Source: DASPPM01 sp052143835 (GTDB taxonomy: Bacteria > Pseudomonadota > Alphaproteobacteria > JACZXZ01). From it: a stretch of DNA of 64,000 bases. Position 1 is the first letter of the stretch. Every line of letters starts with the position of its first letter. Below are positions 45,012 to 52,632 of this stretch, in pieces. A program made the translations under genes and the position numbers. The notes under the pieces were generated by a model, which saw only the letters and a list, made by a program, of their open reading frames with translations, was not told the origin of the DNA and searched no databases. The DNA lies in the NCBI GenBank assembly GCA_052143835.1, contig JBKQRV010000191.1, positions 37,829 through 101,828 on the forward strand, written 5' to 3'.

Positions 45012-45452
45012 CTAGCCCTCGTTCTTCACCCATTTGAGGAGGTGCTCGGCGACCGCGCAGAGCTCGCCCTCCTGGTTGGTGACCTCGATCTTGGCGCGCG
45101 AGCGGCGCCGCTCGGGCTCGATTTCGGCGATCGTGTAGCGGACCGTGATGGTGTCGCCGAGCTTGACGCCCTTCAAGAAGCGCACGCGGTCGTAGCCGAG
45201 CGAGACCGGGGTCTCGTCCATGCCGCCCTCGACGCATTTCGCGCACATCATGGTGGAGGTCGTCGACATGTAGCCGATGAGAAGCGCTCCATGCGCGATG
45301 CGCCCGCCGTAGGCCGAGCGCTTCATGTACTCCTCGTTGACGTGGTTGCCGGAGAAGTCGCCGGTAATGCCGGCGAAGAGATAGACGTCGCTTTCGCTCA
45401 CGGTCTTGGAGAACTTGACCTGCTCGCCGACGCTGACGTGGAAATTGGCCAC
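45012..45452 (-). CDS. MaoC-like acyl dehydratase (second copy)
   Basis: 146 aa, clearly a paralogue of 28847-29287 (same length, SLGYDRVRF, AHGALL, RAKIEV in common). The active-site segment reads FAGITGDFSGNHVNEEY: the Asp and His keep their spacing but the usual Pro-Ile before His is changed. It follows the 3-hydroxyacyl-CoA dehydrogenase by 12 nt in a leftward pair. Confidence 0.87.
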   Translation of the reverse strand: MANFHVSVGEQVKFSKTVSESDVYLFAGITGDFSGNHVNEEYMKRSAYGGRIAHGALLIGYMSTTSTMMCAKCVEGGMDETPVSLGYDRVRFLKGVKLGDTITVRYTIAEIEPERRRSRAKIEVTNQEGELCAVAEHLLKWVKNEG

Positions 45453-45464
45453 TCGATACCTCCT

Positions 45465-46379
45465 TTACGCGCCGAGCTTGCGCCCCTTGGGACGCGTGCG
45501 GGGACGGTCCGGCCCGAGCTCGCGGGCGAGGAAAGCGAGCACGCGCTTCAAGCGCTCGCTCGCCTGCGCCGCCACCGCATCCGCATCGCACTCCCGCCAA
45601 TCGTAGAAACCGCGGCCGGACTTGAGCCCGATCTCGCCGCGCGCGACCATGTCCTGGACGAAGCGCACCGGTTTTCCCGTATGCGCGAGCTTGGGCACGA
45701 GTGCCACTTGCGCCGTCGCATGTATTTTGAGCCCGCTGATGTCCTTCTGCTCGATGGCACCGGTGACGCACATGCGCGGGCCGAGGAGATGCTTCGCGAT
45801 GTCGTCGATCTCCTTGGGCGTGGCGGCGCCGATCTCGATCAAGTGATAGGCCTCGTTCAGGAGCGCGTGCTGAAGGCGGTTGATGAGATAGCCCTCGACC
45901 GGCTTGCGCACGAGGATGGGCTCCTTGCCGGTCCGCCGCATCGCTTCCGCCGTGCGCGCGACGACCTCGGGGGCGGTCGCCGTCGCGGCGATCACCTCGA
46001 CCATGGGAAAGACGTCCGCGGGCTGGAAGTAGTGCGCGCCGAGGAAGCGCTCGGGATGTGCTAAGCCCTGGGCGAGCTCGTCGAGCGAGAGGCCCGAGGT
46101 GTTGGTCGCGATGATGACGGAAGGGGGATAGGCGGCCTCGAGCGCGCGGTAGGTCTCGCACTTGACCGCGACCTCCTCGGGCACGTTCTCGACGACGAGA
46201 TCGGGCACTTCGGCTGGCGGCGTCGCACTTGCCTTGACCCCCGGCGGCAGGCCGGGAACGCCCGCGCCGCGCCGGCTCCACACGAAGGTCTCGAAGCCGC
46301 CGTCTGCAAAGGACTTGGCGACGCCGCGCCCCATGGTGCCGGCGCCGACGACGAGGACGCGCTTGATGGGCGAAGTCAT
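45465..46379 (-). CDS. 3-hydroxyacyl-CoA dehydrogenase
   Basis: 304 aa. N-terminal NAD-binding motif VVGAGTMGRGVAKSFADGG; IATNTSGLSLDELA; catalytic His in LGAHYFQPADVFPMVEVI; C-terminal domain ending GEIGLKSGRGFYDW. It oxidises 3-hydroxyacyl-CoA to 3-ketoacyl-CoA, or related substrates. Operon with the MaoC-like gene. Confidence 0.92.
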   Translation of the reverse strand: MTSPIKRVLVVGAGTMGRGVAKSFADGGFETFVWSRRGAGVPGLPPGVKASATPPAEVPDLVVENVPEEVAVKCETYRALEAAYPPSVIIATNTSGLSLDELAQGLAHPERFLGAHYFQPADVFPMVEVIAATATAPEVVARTAEAMRRTGKEPILVRKPVEGYLINRLQHALLNEAYHLIEIGAATPKEIDDIAKHLLGPRMCVTGAIEQKDISGLKIHATAQVALVPKLAHTGKPVRFVQDMVARGEIGLKSGRGFYDWRECDADAVAAQASERLKRVLAFLARELGPDRPRTRPKGRKLGA

Positions 46380-46520
46380 TGTGTTTCTCTCCCTGGGGCG
46401 CCCGTCCGCTTTGCCGGCGCCCTTTGACCGTGGCGCGCACTATAGCAGCAGGAGCGGCTGCGCACGATCTATCTCCCTTTGGTCAAGGCGATGGCACTTG
46501 GGCGAATCACTACTCGTTAC

Positions 46521-46619
46521 CGTCATGGCCGGGCCGGCCGAAGGCCGAGTCCCGGCTATCCATGTCTTTGGATCGGGCAGAACAAGACGTGGATGACCGG
46601 GACAAGCCCGGTCATGACG
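46521..46619. repeat. Family B palindromic element, copy 2 (inverted)
   Basis: 99 bp, the reverse complement of the element at 31782-31879 with scattered differences; ends CGTCATGGCCG / CGGTCATGACG. It lies in a 419-bp gap (46380-46798) between divergent genes. The rest of the gap shows only short AT-richer stretches near 46640-46705 that could hold a promoter. Confidence 0.8.
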
Positions 46620-46798
46620 AGAAGAGAGAGTGTCTAAAGTCAAATGCGATTGCCCTGTTCCTTTTGGCTCTCTCCTCTTGGTAAGGCGGCCGTTAATATG
46701 ATAGCCGTGTGGCGCCGCCCCCCGGGGCGGTCCGCGCAAGCGGCGGATCGGGTGCCGGGGAGGAGGAGGGGAATGACGTCGTCGCCGGAGGACCGCCC

Positions 46799-48253
46799 GT
46801 GCCGCTGAGCCTTTCGGTCGTGGACGCGCGCTTCTACGTGCGCGAGGTGCGCACCCGGCTTCCCTTCCGCTTCGGCGCCGAGACGGTCGAGGGCTTCCCC
46901 CTTCTCCACGTCGCGGTCGAGGTGCAAAGCGGGAATGCGGCCTCGACCGGCTATGCCGGCGACAATCTCTTGCCCAAGTGGTTCGACAAGGACCCCACGA
47001 AGAATGCGGAGCGCAATGTCGAGGATCTCCTGCTGTCGGCGGAGATCGCGGCCGAGGTCTATCGCGCGGCCGGCGAGGCGCCGTCCCTCTTCGCGCTCTG
47101 GCGCGAGGCCTATCCCGAGTGCCAGCGCCGCGCGCAGGCGGCCGGGCTGAACAAGCTCGTGGGCGCCTTCGGCTCGGCGCTTTTCGAGCGCGCCGCCATC
47201 GATGCGCTCGGCCGCCGCCACGGTGCGAGCCTGCGCGAGCTCCTGCTCGAGGACGGCATCGGGCTGAGGCCCGAGGAGGTGCATGCGGAGACGGGCCCGG
47301 ACCATGTGCGGGCGTGGCTCTCGGCGGCACCCGCGCCGTCCTTGGCGCTCCGGCACACGGTCGGCCTACTCGACCCGCTCAGCGATGCCGAGCTCGGCGA
47401 AGGCGCTCCCGACGACGGTCTCCCGCGCACGCTTACCGACTACGTGCGCCAACAGGGCTTGCGCTACTTCAAGCTCAAGCTCGGCGGCGACGTGCTCGCG
47501 GATCTCCTCCGCCTCGAATCGATCGCCATCGTGCTGGACTCGCTCATCTCCGAGACCTACCACGCCTCCCTCGACGGCAACGAGCAGTACAAGAGCTTGG
47601 ACGCGCTTCTGAAGCTCTGGGCCTTCATCGGCAAGAGCCCGAAGCTCGCGCGTCTGCGCGCCTCGCTTCTCTTCCTCGAGCAGCCGTTGCCGCGGCGCGT
47701 AGCACTCGATTCCGAGGTCGCGGCCGGGATCGCCGCGATCGGTCGCGGGCTCCCCGTGATCATCGACGAAAGTGACGACGACCCTCAGTCGTTCAAGGCA
47801 GCGCTCGCACTCGGCTACGCGGGCGTTTCGAGCAAGAATTGCAAGGGGGTCATCAAATCCTTCCTCAACCGCACGCTCGTCGAGGCGCATCGCGCGCGCG
47901 GCGAGAGCGTCTTCATGAGTGCCGAGGACTTGACCAATCTGCCGATCGTGCCGCTGCAGCAGGATCTCGCCACCGTGCGCCTGCTCGGCATCGAGCACGT
48001 CGAGCGCAACGGCCACCACTATGTGCGCGGCCTCGATCATTGCTCGAACGCCGAGCGCGAGCAGGCCTTGCAGCGCCACGGCGATCTTTACGAGCGCGTC
48101 GACGGCGGCGCCGTGCTCTCCGTGCGCGGCGGACGGCTCAAGGTGGGATCGCTCGAGACGCCGGGTTACGGCGTGGCCTTGGCACCCGACTTAGATGCCA
48201 TGACCCCGCTCGAGACGTGGAAGCGGCGGCCGCCTCAGCACACCGTGCGGTAG
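46799..48253 (+). CDS. Enolase-superfamily-like protein (mandelate racemase / muconate-lactonising type)
   Basis: 484 aa from a GTG at 46799 with GGAGGA just upstream. Superfamily features in order: an N-terminal capping part with RLPFRFGAETVEGFP, a K-x-K pair (YFKLKLGGD), metal-ligand candidates in DGNEQY, EQPLPRR and IIDESDDD, and a Lys in SSKNCKG. This fits the muconate-lactonising layout, but it is longer than usual members (about 350-400 aa). Its reaction would be proton abstraction next to a carboxylate. The stop overlaps the convergent next gene by 19 nt. Confidence 0.75.
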   Translation: MPLSLSVVDARFYVREVRTRLPFRFGAETVEGFPLLHVAVEVQSGNAASTGYAGDNLLPKWFDKDPTKNAERNVEDLLLSAEIAAEVYRAAGEAPSLFALWREAYPECQRRAQAAGLNKLVGAFGSALFERAAIDALGRRHGASLRELLLEDGIGLRPEEVHAETGPDHVRAWLSAAPAPSLALRHTVGLLDPLSDAELGEGAPDDGLPRTLTDYVRQQGLRYFKLKLGGDVLADLLRLESIAIVLDSLISETYHASLDGNEQYKSLDALLKLWAFIGKSPKLARLRASLLFLEQPLPRRVALDSEVAAGIAAIGRGLPVIIDESDDDPQSFKAALALGYAGVSSKNCKGVIKSFLNRTLVEAHRARGESVFMSAEDLTNLPIVPLQQDLATVRLLGIEHVERNGHHYVRGLDHCSNAEREQALQRHGDLYERVDGGAVLSVRGGRLKVGSLETPGYGVALAPDLDAMTPLETWKRRPPQHTVR

Positions 48254-49074
48254 CGCTCGGCGGCCGTGGCAAGCACCTCCTCGGGCGGCCGCTTCCACCA
48301 GTTGTTTTTGGAGAAGATCTCGACCTCGCAGAAGCCGCCGTAGCCGGCGGCCTCGACGAGTGCCCGGATGTGCTTAATGTCGATGACGCCGTCGCCCATC
48401 ATGCCGCGGTCGAGCAGGAGGTCGGTCGTCGGCACCAGCCAGTCGCAGATGTGGAAGGCGAGGATGCGGCGGCCCTTGCCGGCGCGCGCGATCTCGGCCG
48501 CGAGGTTCGGGTCCCACCAGACGTGATAGACGTCGACCGCGACGCCGACACCTTCGCCGAGCGCCTCGCAAAGCTCGTTCGCCTGCGCGAGCGTGTTGAT
48601 GCAGGCGCGGTCGGCCGCGTACATGGGGTGAAGCGGCTCGATGGCGAGCGCCACACCCGCGGCACGGGCGTAGGGCAGGAGCTCGGCGAGACCCTCGCGC
48701 ACGATCTGGCGCGCGTCCGCGATGTCGCGCGAGGCCGGCGCGAGGCCGCCGGCGACGACGACCAGGCAGGCGGCGGCGATGGAGGCGGCCTCGTCGACGG
48801 CGCGGCGGTTGTCCTCGAGCGCCTTGGCGAGCCCGCCGCGGCCTTCGCCCGTGAACATCCCGCCGCGGCAGAGGCCGCTGACGGCGAGGCCGTGCCGTCT
48901 GATGAGGCGCGCCGCCTCCACCACACCCACCGCCTGAAGCTTGTCGCGCCACACGGAAAGGGCCGGGATGCCCGCGCGCGCGATGCCCTCGACCGCCTGC
49001 TTGAGGTCCCACGCGCGCACGGTCGCCGTGTTGATCGAGAGGAAGCGGTTGTCCTTGGAGAGATCGCGCGTCAT
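48235..49074 (-). CDS. Sugar phosphate isomerase/epimerase-like TIM barrel protein
   Basis: 279 aa xylose-isomerase-like barrel (PF01261). Metal ligands can be read in order: Glu in ALAIEPLHP, Asp and His in AVDVYHVWWDP, His in FHICDW, Glu in CEVEIFS. Starts inside the stop of the DUF993 gene (ATGA). With DUF993 and a Gfo/Idh enzyme it forms a compact leftward operon, probably for a sugar or polyol. Confidence 0.88.
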   Translation of the reverse strand: MTRDLSKDNRFLSINTATVRAWDLKQAVEGIARAGIPALSVWRDKLQAVGVVEAARLIRRHGLAVSGLCRGGMFTGEGRGGLAKALEDNRRAVDEAASIAAACLVVVAGGLAPASRDIADARQIVREGLAELLPYARAAGVALAIEPLHPMYAADRACINTLAQANELCEALGEGVGVAVDVYHVWWDPNLAAEIARAGKGRRILAFHICDWLVPTTDLLLDRGMMGDGVIDIKHIRALVEAAGYGGFCEVEIFSKNNWWKRPPEEVLATAAERYRTVC

Positions 49075-50231
49075 GGCTCGATGCCGCGGGTCTTGAGCAC
49101 GGCCGCCATGCGCTCGCGCGCGAGCTCGGGATCGGCGAGCAGGCCGGCCGCATCCGCGAGGCGGAAGAGCTCGGCCAGATGGAGGATCGAGCGCGCGCTC
49201 TCCTGTCCGCCGACCATCACGAAGTGGCGCTGGTGGCCGTTGAGATAGGCCATGAAGACCACGCCCGTCTTGTAGAAGCGGGTCGGCGCCTTGAAGATGT
49301 GGCGCGAGAGCGGCACCGTCGGCGCCAGGATGTCGTGGAACTCGTTGTCGCTGCCGCGCGCAAGCGCCGCAAGCGCCGCGGACGCGGCGGGTGCGATCGC
49401 GTCGAAGATGCCGAGGAGCGCGTCCGAATGGCGCTCGCCGTCGCCGGCGATGAGCTCGGCATAGTTGAAATCGTCGCCCGTGTACATGCGCACGCCTTGC
49501 GGCAGGCGGCGGCGCATGGCGATCTCGCGCTCCTTGTCGAGGAGCGAGATCTTGACGCCGTCGATCTTGGCCGCGTTGCGCGCGATCACGTCGAGTGCGG
49601 TCTCGGCAGCCGCATCGAGGTCGCGATCGCCCCAATAGCCGGCGAGTGCCGGGTCGAACATGTCGCCGAGCCAGTGGATGATCGCCTTGTCGGCGAGCTG
49701 GGAGAGGATGCGGTCGTAGACGCGCGCGTAGTCCTCGGGCCCGCGCGCGGCCGCGGCGAGCGCTCGGCTCGCCATCAGGACGATGCGCCCGCCGAGCTTC
49801 TCGATAGCTGTGATCTGCTCCTCGTAAGCGCGTATGACCGCGTCGATCGTCGCACCGGCCGCGAGATGATCGGTGCCGGCGCCGCAGAAGAGGAGCGCGC
49901 CCGGAACGTCCTTCGCCGCCTCGACCGAGCGGCGGATGAGCTCGAGCGAGGTGGGCCAATCGAGCCCCATGCCGCGCTGGGCGGTGTCCATCGCGTCGGC
50001 GACGCCGAGCCCCAGGGCCCAGAGGTGGCGGCGGTAGGCCATGGTGGCGTCCCAGTCGACGGACGCATCGAGCCAGGGATCGTTGTCGGCGAGCGCGTCG
50101 GCGACGACGTGGGTGGCGGCGAAGGCGATGCGGTTGAAGGAGGTACTCGCGCGCGCGGGCAGATTGCGCGGCGGCTTCGTGCTGTAGGGCCGGAGCCGCC
50201 CGTCCGCGGTCGGCAGGTTGATCGTCGGCAT
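49071..50231 (-). CDS. DUF993 / dihydrodipicolinate-synthase-like protein
   Basis: 386 aa, recognised as DUF993 (PF06187), a TIM-barrel group distantly related to DapA-type aldolases. Seen: FNRIAFAATHVVADALADNDPWLDA, RRHLWALGLGVADAMDTAQRGMG, LLFCGAGTDHL, and KISLLDKEREIAMRRRLP, where the Lys may be the Schiff-base residue (inference). No member has a well-known reaction to my knowledge. A retro-aldol step in sugar breakdown fits the neighbours. Confidence 0.82.
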   Translation of the reverse strand: MPTINLPTADGRLRPYSTKPPRNLPARASTSFNRIAFAATHVVADALADNDPWLDASVDWDATMAYRRHLWALGLGVADAMDTAQRGMGLDWPTSLELIRRSVEAAKDVPGALLFCGAGTDHLAAGATIDAVIRAYEEQITAIEKLGGRIVLMASRALAAAARGPEDYARVYDRILSQLADKAIIHWLGDMFDPALAGYWGDRDLDAAAETALDVIARNAAKIDGVKISLLDKEREIAMRRRLPQGVRMYTGDDFNYAELIAGDGERHSDALLGIFDAIAPAASAALAALARGSDNEFHDILAPTVPLSRHIFKAPTRFYKTGVVFMAYLNGHQRHFVMVGGQESARSILHLAELFRLADAAGLLADPELARERMAAVLKTRGIEP

Positions 50232-50237
50232 GGCGGC

Positions 50238-51389
50238 TCAGCCCTCCAGCTTGGGAACGTCGATCCAGCGCCGCTCTGCCCAGCTCTTGAGGCCGAGCTC
50301 GGCAAGCTGGACGCCTTTGGCACCCGCGAGCAGGTCCCAGCGGAAGGGAGCGCCTTCCATGACGTGCCGGATGAAGAGCTCCCACTGCGCCTTGAAGCCG
50401 TTCGGATAGGGCTCGGCGTCCGGCACCTCCTGCCACTCGGCGAGGAAGTCATGCGTCCGGCGCTCGTCCGGGTTCCATACCGGCTTCGGCGTCGCCTGGC
50501 TGGGCTGGATCCAGCAGCGCGTGAGCCCGGCGACCGCCGAGCCGCGCGTGCCGTCCAGCTGGAAGGTGACGAGATCGTCGCGCCGCACGCGCGTGCACCA
50601 GGAGCTGTTGATCTGTGCCAAGATGCCGCCCGCGAGCTCGAAGGTGGCGAAGGCCGCGTCGTCGGCGTCGGCGCGGTAGGGCTTGCCGCGCTCGTCCCAG
50701 CGCTTGGCGATGAAATTCGCACCCCGGCAGCTCACCGCCTCGACCTCGCCCAAGAGATTGTCGAGGATGTAGCGCCAGTGGCAGAGCATGTCGAGGATGA
50801 TGCCCCCGCCCTGGCGCTTGCGGTAGTTCCAGGAGGGCCGCTGTGCCGCGATGCCGTCACCCTCGAAGACCCAATAGCCGAAGTCGGCCTTGAGGGAGAG
50901 GATGCGGCCGAAGAAGCCGCTCTCGATGAGGCGCCGCATCTTGACCAGGCCGGGGAGGAAGAGCTTGTCCTGCACGACGCCGTGCCGGATGCCGGCCTCC
51001 TTGGCCTTGCGGTAGAGCTGAAGCGCATCTGCAAGCGAGGTCGCCGTCGGCTTCTCGCAATAGACGTGCTTGCCGGCGGCGATCGCGCGCTCGACGTTGG
51101 CCTTGCGCAGGTCGGTCGAGAGCGCGTCGAAGTAGATCGCGTCGTCCGCATTGGCGAGCGCCTTGGCGAGGCTCGTGGTGACGCGCGCGAGCCCGTGCGC
51201 GTCCGCAAGCGCCTTCAGCTTCTCCATGTTGCGGCCGACGAGGATGGGATCCGGTATCGCCCGCGTGCCGTCCTTGAGCGCGACCCCGCCCTCGTCGCGG
51301 ATGGCGAGGATCGAGCGGATGAGATGCTGGGTGGTCCCCATCCGGCCGGTGACCCCGTTCATGATGATGCCGAGGCGTCGTTCGCTCAT
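50238..51389 (-). CDS. Gfo/Idh/MocA-family oxidoreductase (second)
   Basis: 383 aa from the ATG at 51389, with AAGGG upstream. LGIIMNGVTGRMGTTQHLIRSIL is an unusual, longer glycine-rich loop. AIAAGKHVYCEKPTATSL carries the conserved EKP Lys, and GGGIILDMLCHWRYILDNLLGE the catalytic His region. First gene of the leftward operon with DUF993 and the TIM barrel. Confidence 0.9.
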   Translation of the reverse strand: MSERRLGIIMNGVTGRMGTTQHLIRSILAIRDEGGVALKDGTRAIPDPILVGRNMEKLKALADAHGLARVTTSLAKALANADDAIYFDALSTDLRKANVERAIAAGKHVYCEKPTATSLADALQLYRKAKEAGIRHGVVQDKLFLPGLVKMRRLIESGFFGRILSLKADFGYWVFEGDGIAAQRPSWNYRKRQGGGIILDMLCHWRYILDNLLGEVEAVSCRGANFIAKRWDERGKPYRADADDAAFATFELAGGILAQINSSWCTRVRRDDLVTFQLDGTRGSAVAGLTRCWIQPSQATPKPVWNPDERRTHDFLAEWQEVPDAEPYPNGFKAQWELFIRHVMEGAPFRWDLLAGAKGVQLAELGLKSWAERRWIDVPKLEG

Positions 51390-51547
51390 GGCGTTACCCT
51401 TGGCTTTCCCTTGTCGCCTTCGCGCGGCGTCCCTTGGCCGCGTCTTCACGATACACTTTACAGCAACGGGGGCCGAAGGCTAGGCGTGGGTGGGGGATAG
51501 CGCCGCTTTGTCACGCGCAGCGAGGTGCGGCGCTCGCCGCGTCTCGG

Positions 51548-51580
51548 TCACGATGCCGGCAATTTTGCCCCGTCGATGCT
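51548..51580 (-). other. Duplicated methyltransferase-type C-terminal tail
   Basis: On the minus strand, 11 codons read S-I-DGAKLPAS-stop. The intact DNA methyltransferase about 1.1 kb away ends G-G-DGAGLPAS-stop (52633-52662), and the DNA of the two tails is similar over about 30 bp. The two tails bracket the antidote-higA-higB block. Read as a target duplication or a trace of a second methyltransferase. Confidence 0.45.
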
Positions 51581-51605
51581 TTGCAGGAGGAGACCTCCCG
51601 TCGCA

Positions 51606-51887
51606 TCAGGCGGCGACTGTGAGCCGAAGGCCGAGCGCACGCAGGACTTTGGCAACCGTCGCGAACTCCGGATTGCCCTCCGGCGACAGCGCCTTGTAGA
51701 GATTGGCGCGGCCGAGGCCGGCGGCCTGCGCGATCTCGGTCATGCCCTTGGCGCGCGCGACATCGCCCAGCGCCGCCTTCAGCAAGTCGGGGTCGCCATC
51801 CTCGAGAACGGCATCGAGATAGGCGGCAATGTCCTCTTTGGTCTCCAGAGTTTCGGCCGCATCCCAACGGCGCGTTTTGCGAGCCAT
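51606..51887 (-). CDS. Putative addiction-module antidote protein (orphan)
   Basis: 93 aa. Pattern ETKEDIAAYLDAVLEDGDPDLLKAALGDVARAKGMTEIAQAAGLGRANLYKALSPEGNPEF, then VLRALGLRLTV, matches the antidote family that normally follows a RelE-like killer protein. No such toxin is next to it; 10 nt upstream is a HigA gene instead. It may be an extra antitoxin of the higBA transcript or a leftover. Confidence 0.85.
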   Translation of the reverse strand: MARKTRRWDAAETLETKEDIAAYLDAVLEDGDPDLLKAALGDVARAKGMTEIAQAAGLGRANLYKALSPEGNPEFATVAKVLRALGLRLTVAA

Positions 51888-51897
51888 GTCGTCCTCT

Positions 51898-52212
51898 CTA
51901 ACTCTCCGCTGCCAGCGTCGGGATCGCGGCGATCTCGGCGCGCTTCGTCTTGCTCAGCCGTTCCAGGTCGAAGCGGGATTGCAGGTTGAGCCACAGCTCG
52001 GGGCCGTTCCCGCACAGCTTGCCGAGCCGCAGCGCCATTTCGGGCGTCACCGGGGCGCGCTCGGTCAGGATCGCATGCAGGGTCTGCCGCGACACGCCAA
52101 GAAGGCGCGCGATCTCGACACGGGAGCGGCCCAGGGCCGGCACGACATCCTCCCGCAGCAGCTCGCCAGGATGCATGGGCGGGAGCCCCCGCTTGATCGT
52201 CCGCTTGCTCAT
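51898..52212 (-). CDS. higA: HigA-type antitoxin (Xre family), second locus
   Basis: 104 aa. GLPPMHPGELLREDVVPALGRSRVEIARLLGVSRQTLHAILTERAPVTPEMALRLGKL is the classic HigA helix-turn-helix, followed by ELWLNLQSRFDL. Its ATG overlaps the toxin stop (TGATG), so the pair is translationally coupled. Confidence 0.93.
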   Translation of the reverse strand: MSKRTIKRGLPPMHPGELLREDVVPALGRSRVEIARLLGVSRQTLHAILTERAPVTPEMALRLGKLCGNGPELWLNLQSRFDLERLSKTKRAEIAAIPTLAAES

Positions 52213-52484
52213 CAGTGGTAATCCTCCAAATCAACCTCGATGGCGTCGGCGCCATCCCATGCGAACGTGATGCGCCGATTGCGGGTGACTCGTATTGACC
52301 ACCGTCGCACGCCATGCAGGGCATGGAAGTGGTAGCCCGGTAGGTTCAGCTGTTCGGGTCGGGTAGCGTCGTCCAAGGCCCGCAACATGCGCCCCACCCG
52401 CGCCACGTTCTGCACGCTTAAGCCGGCCGACTTCTCGGTCTCGAAATAGACGCGGAGTGCCTTGCTGCGAAACGTGCGGATCAC
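52212..52484 (-). CDS. higB: HigB-type toxin, second locus
   Basis: 90 aa from a GTG at 52484. IRTFRSKALRVYFETEKSAGL at the start and RRWSIRVTRNRRITFAWDGADAIEVDLEDYH at the end are typical of HigB/RelE-type killer proteins, which cleave mRNA on the ribosome. First gene of the leftward higB-higA-antidote run. Confidence 0.92.
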   Translation of the reverse strand: MIRTFRSKALRVYFETEKSAGLSVQNVARVGRMLRALDDATRPEQLNLPGYHFHALHGVRRWSIRVTRNRRITFAWDGADAIEVDLEDYH

Positions 52485-52490
52485 GTCAGG

Positions 52491-52532
52491 AAGATAGTCC
52501 TACCAGAGGAAACGTCAAGTGTTGCTTTACGT
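52491..52532 (-). promoter_or_regulatory. Promoter and operator of second higBA locus
   Basis: Inverted repeat ACGTCAAG / CTTTACGT (52512-52519 and 52525-52532, 7 of 8 paired). On the minus strand it contains -35 TTGACG (52513-52518); -10 TATCTT (52491-52496) follows after 16 nt and ends 6 nt before the GTG. This copies the layout of the first higBA locus and implies an almost leaderless mRNA and autorepression. Confidence 0.55.
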
Positions 52533-52632
52533 CTTCCGCCTCACCCATACCTTGGCAGCGGCACGGGATCGTCGAGTATGATCCCGACCTTGAACTTGCG
52601 CCGCGGCGTCATGCGACGAAGCCGCGGTTCCG

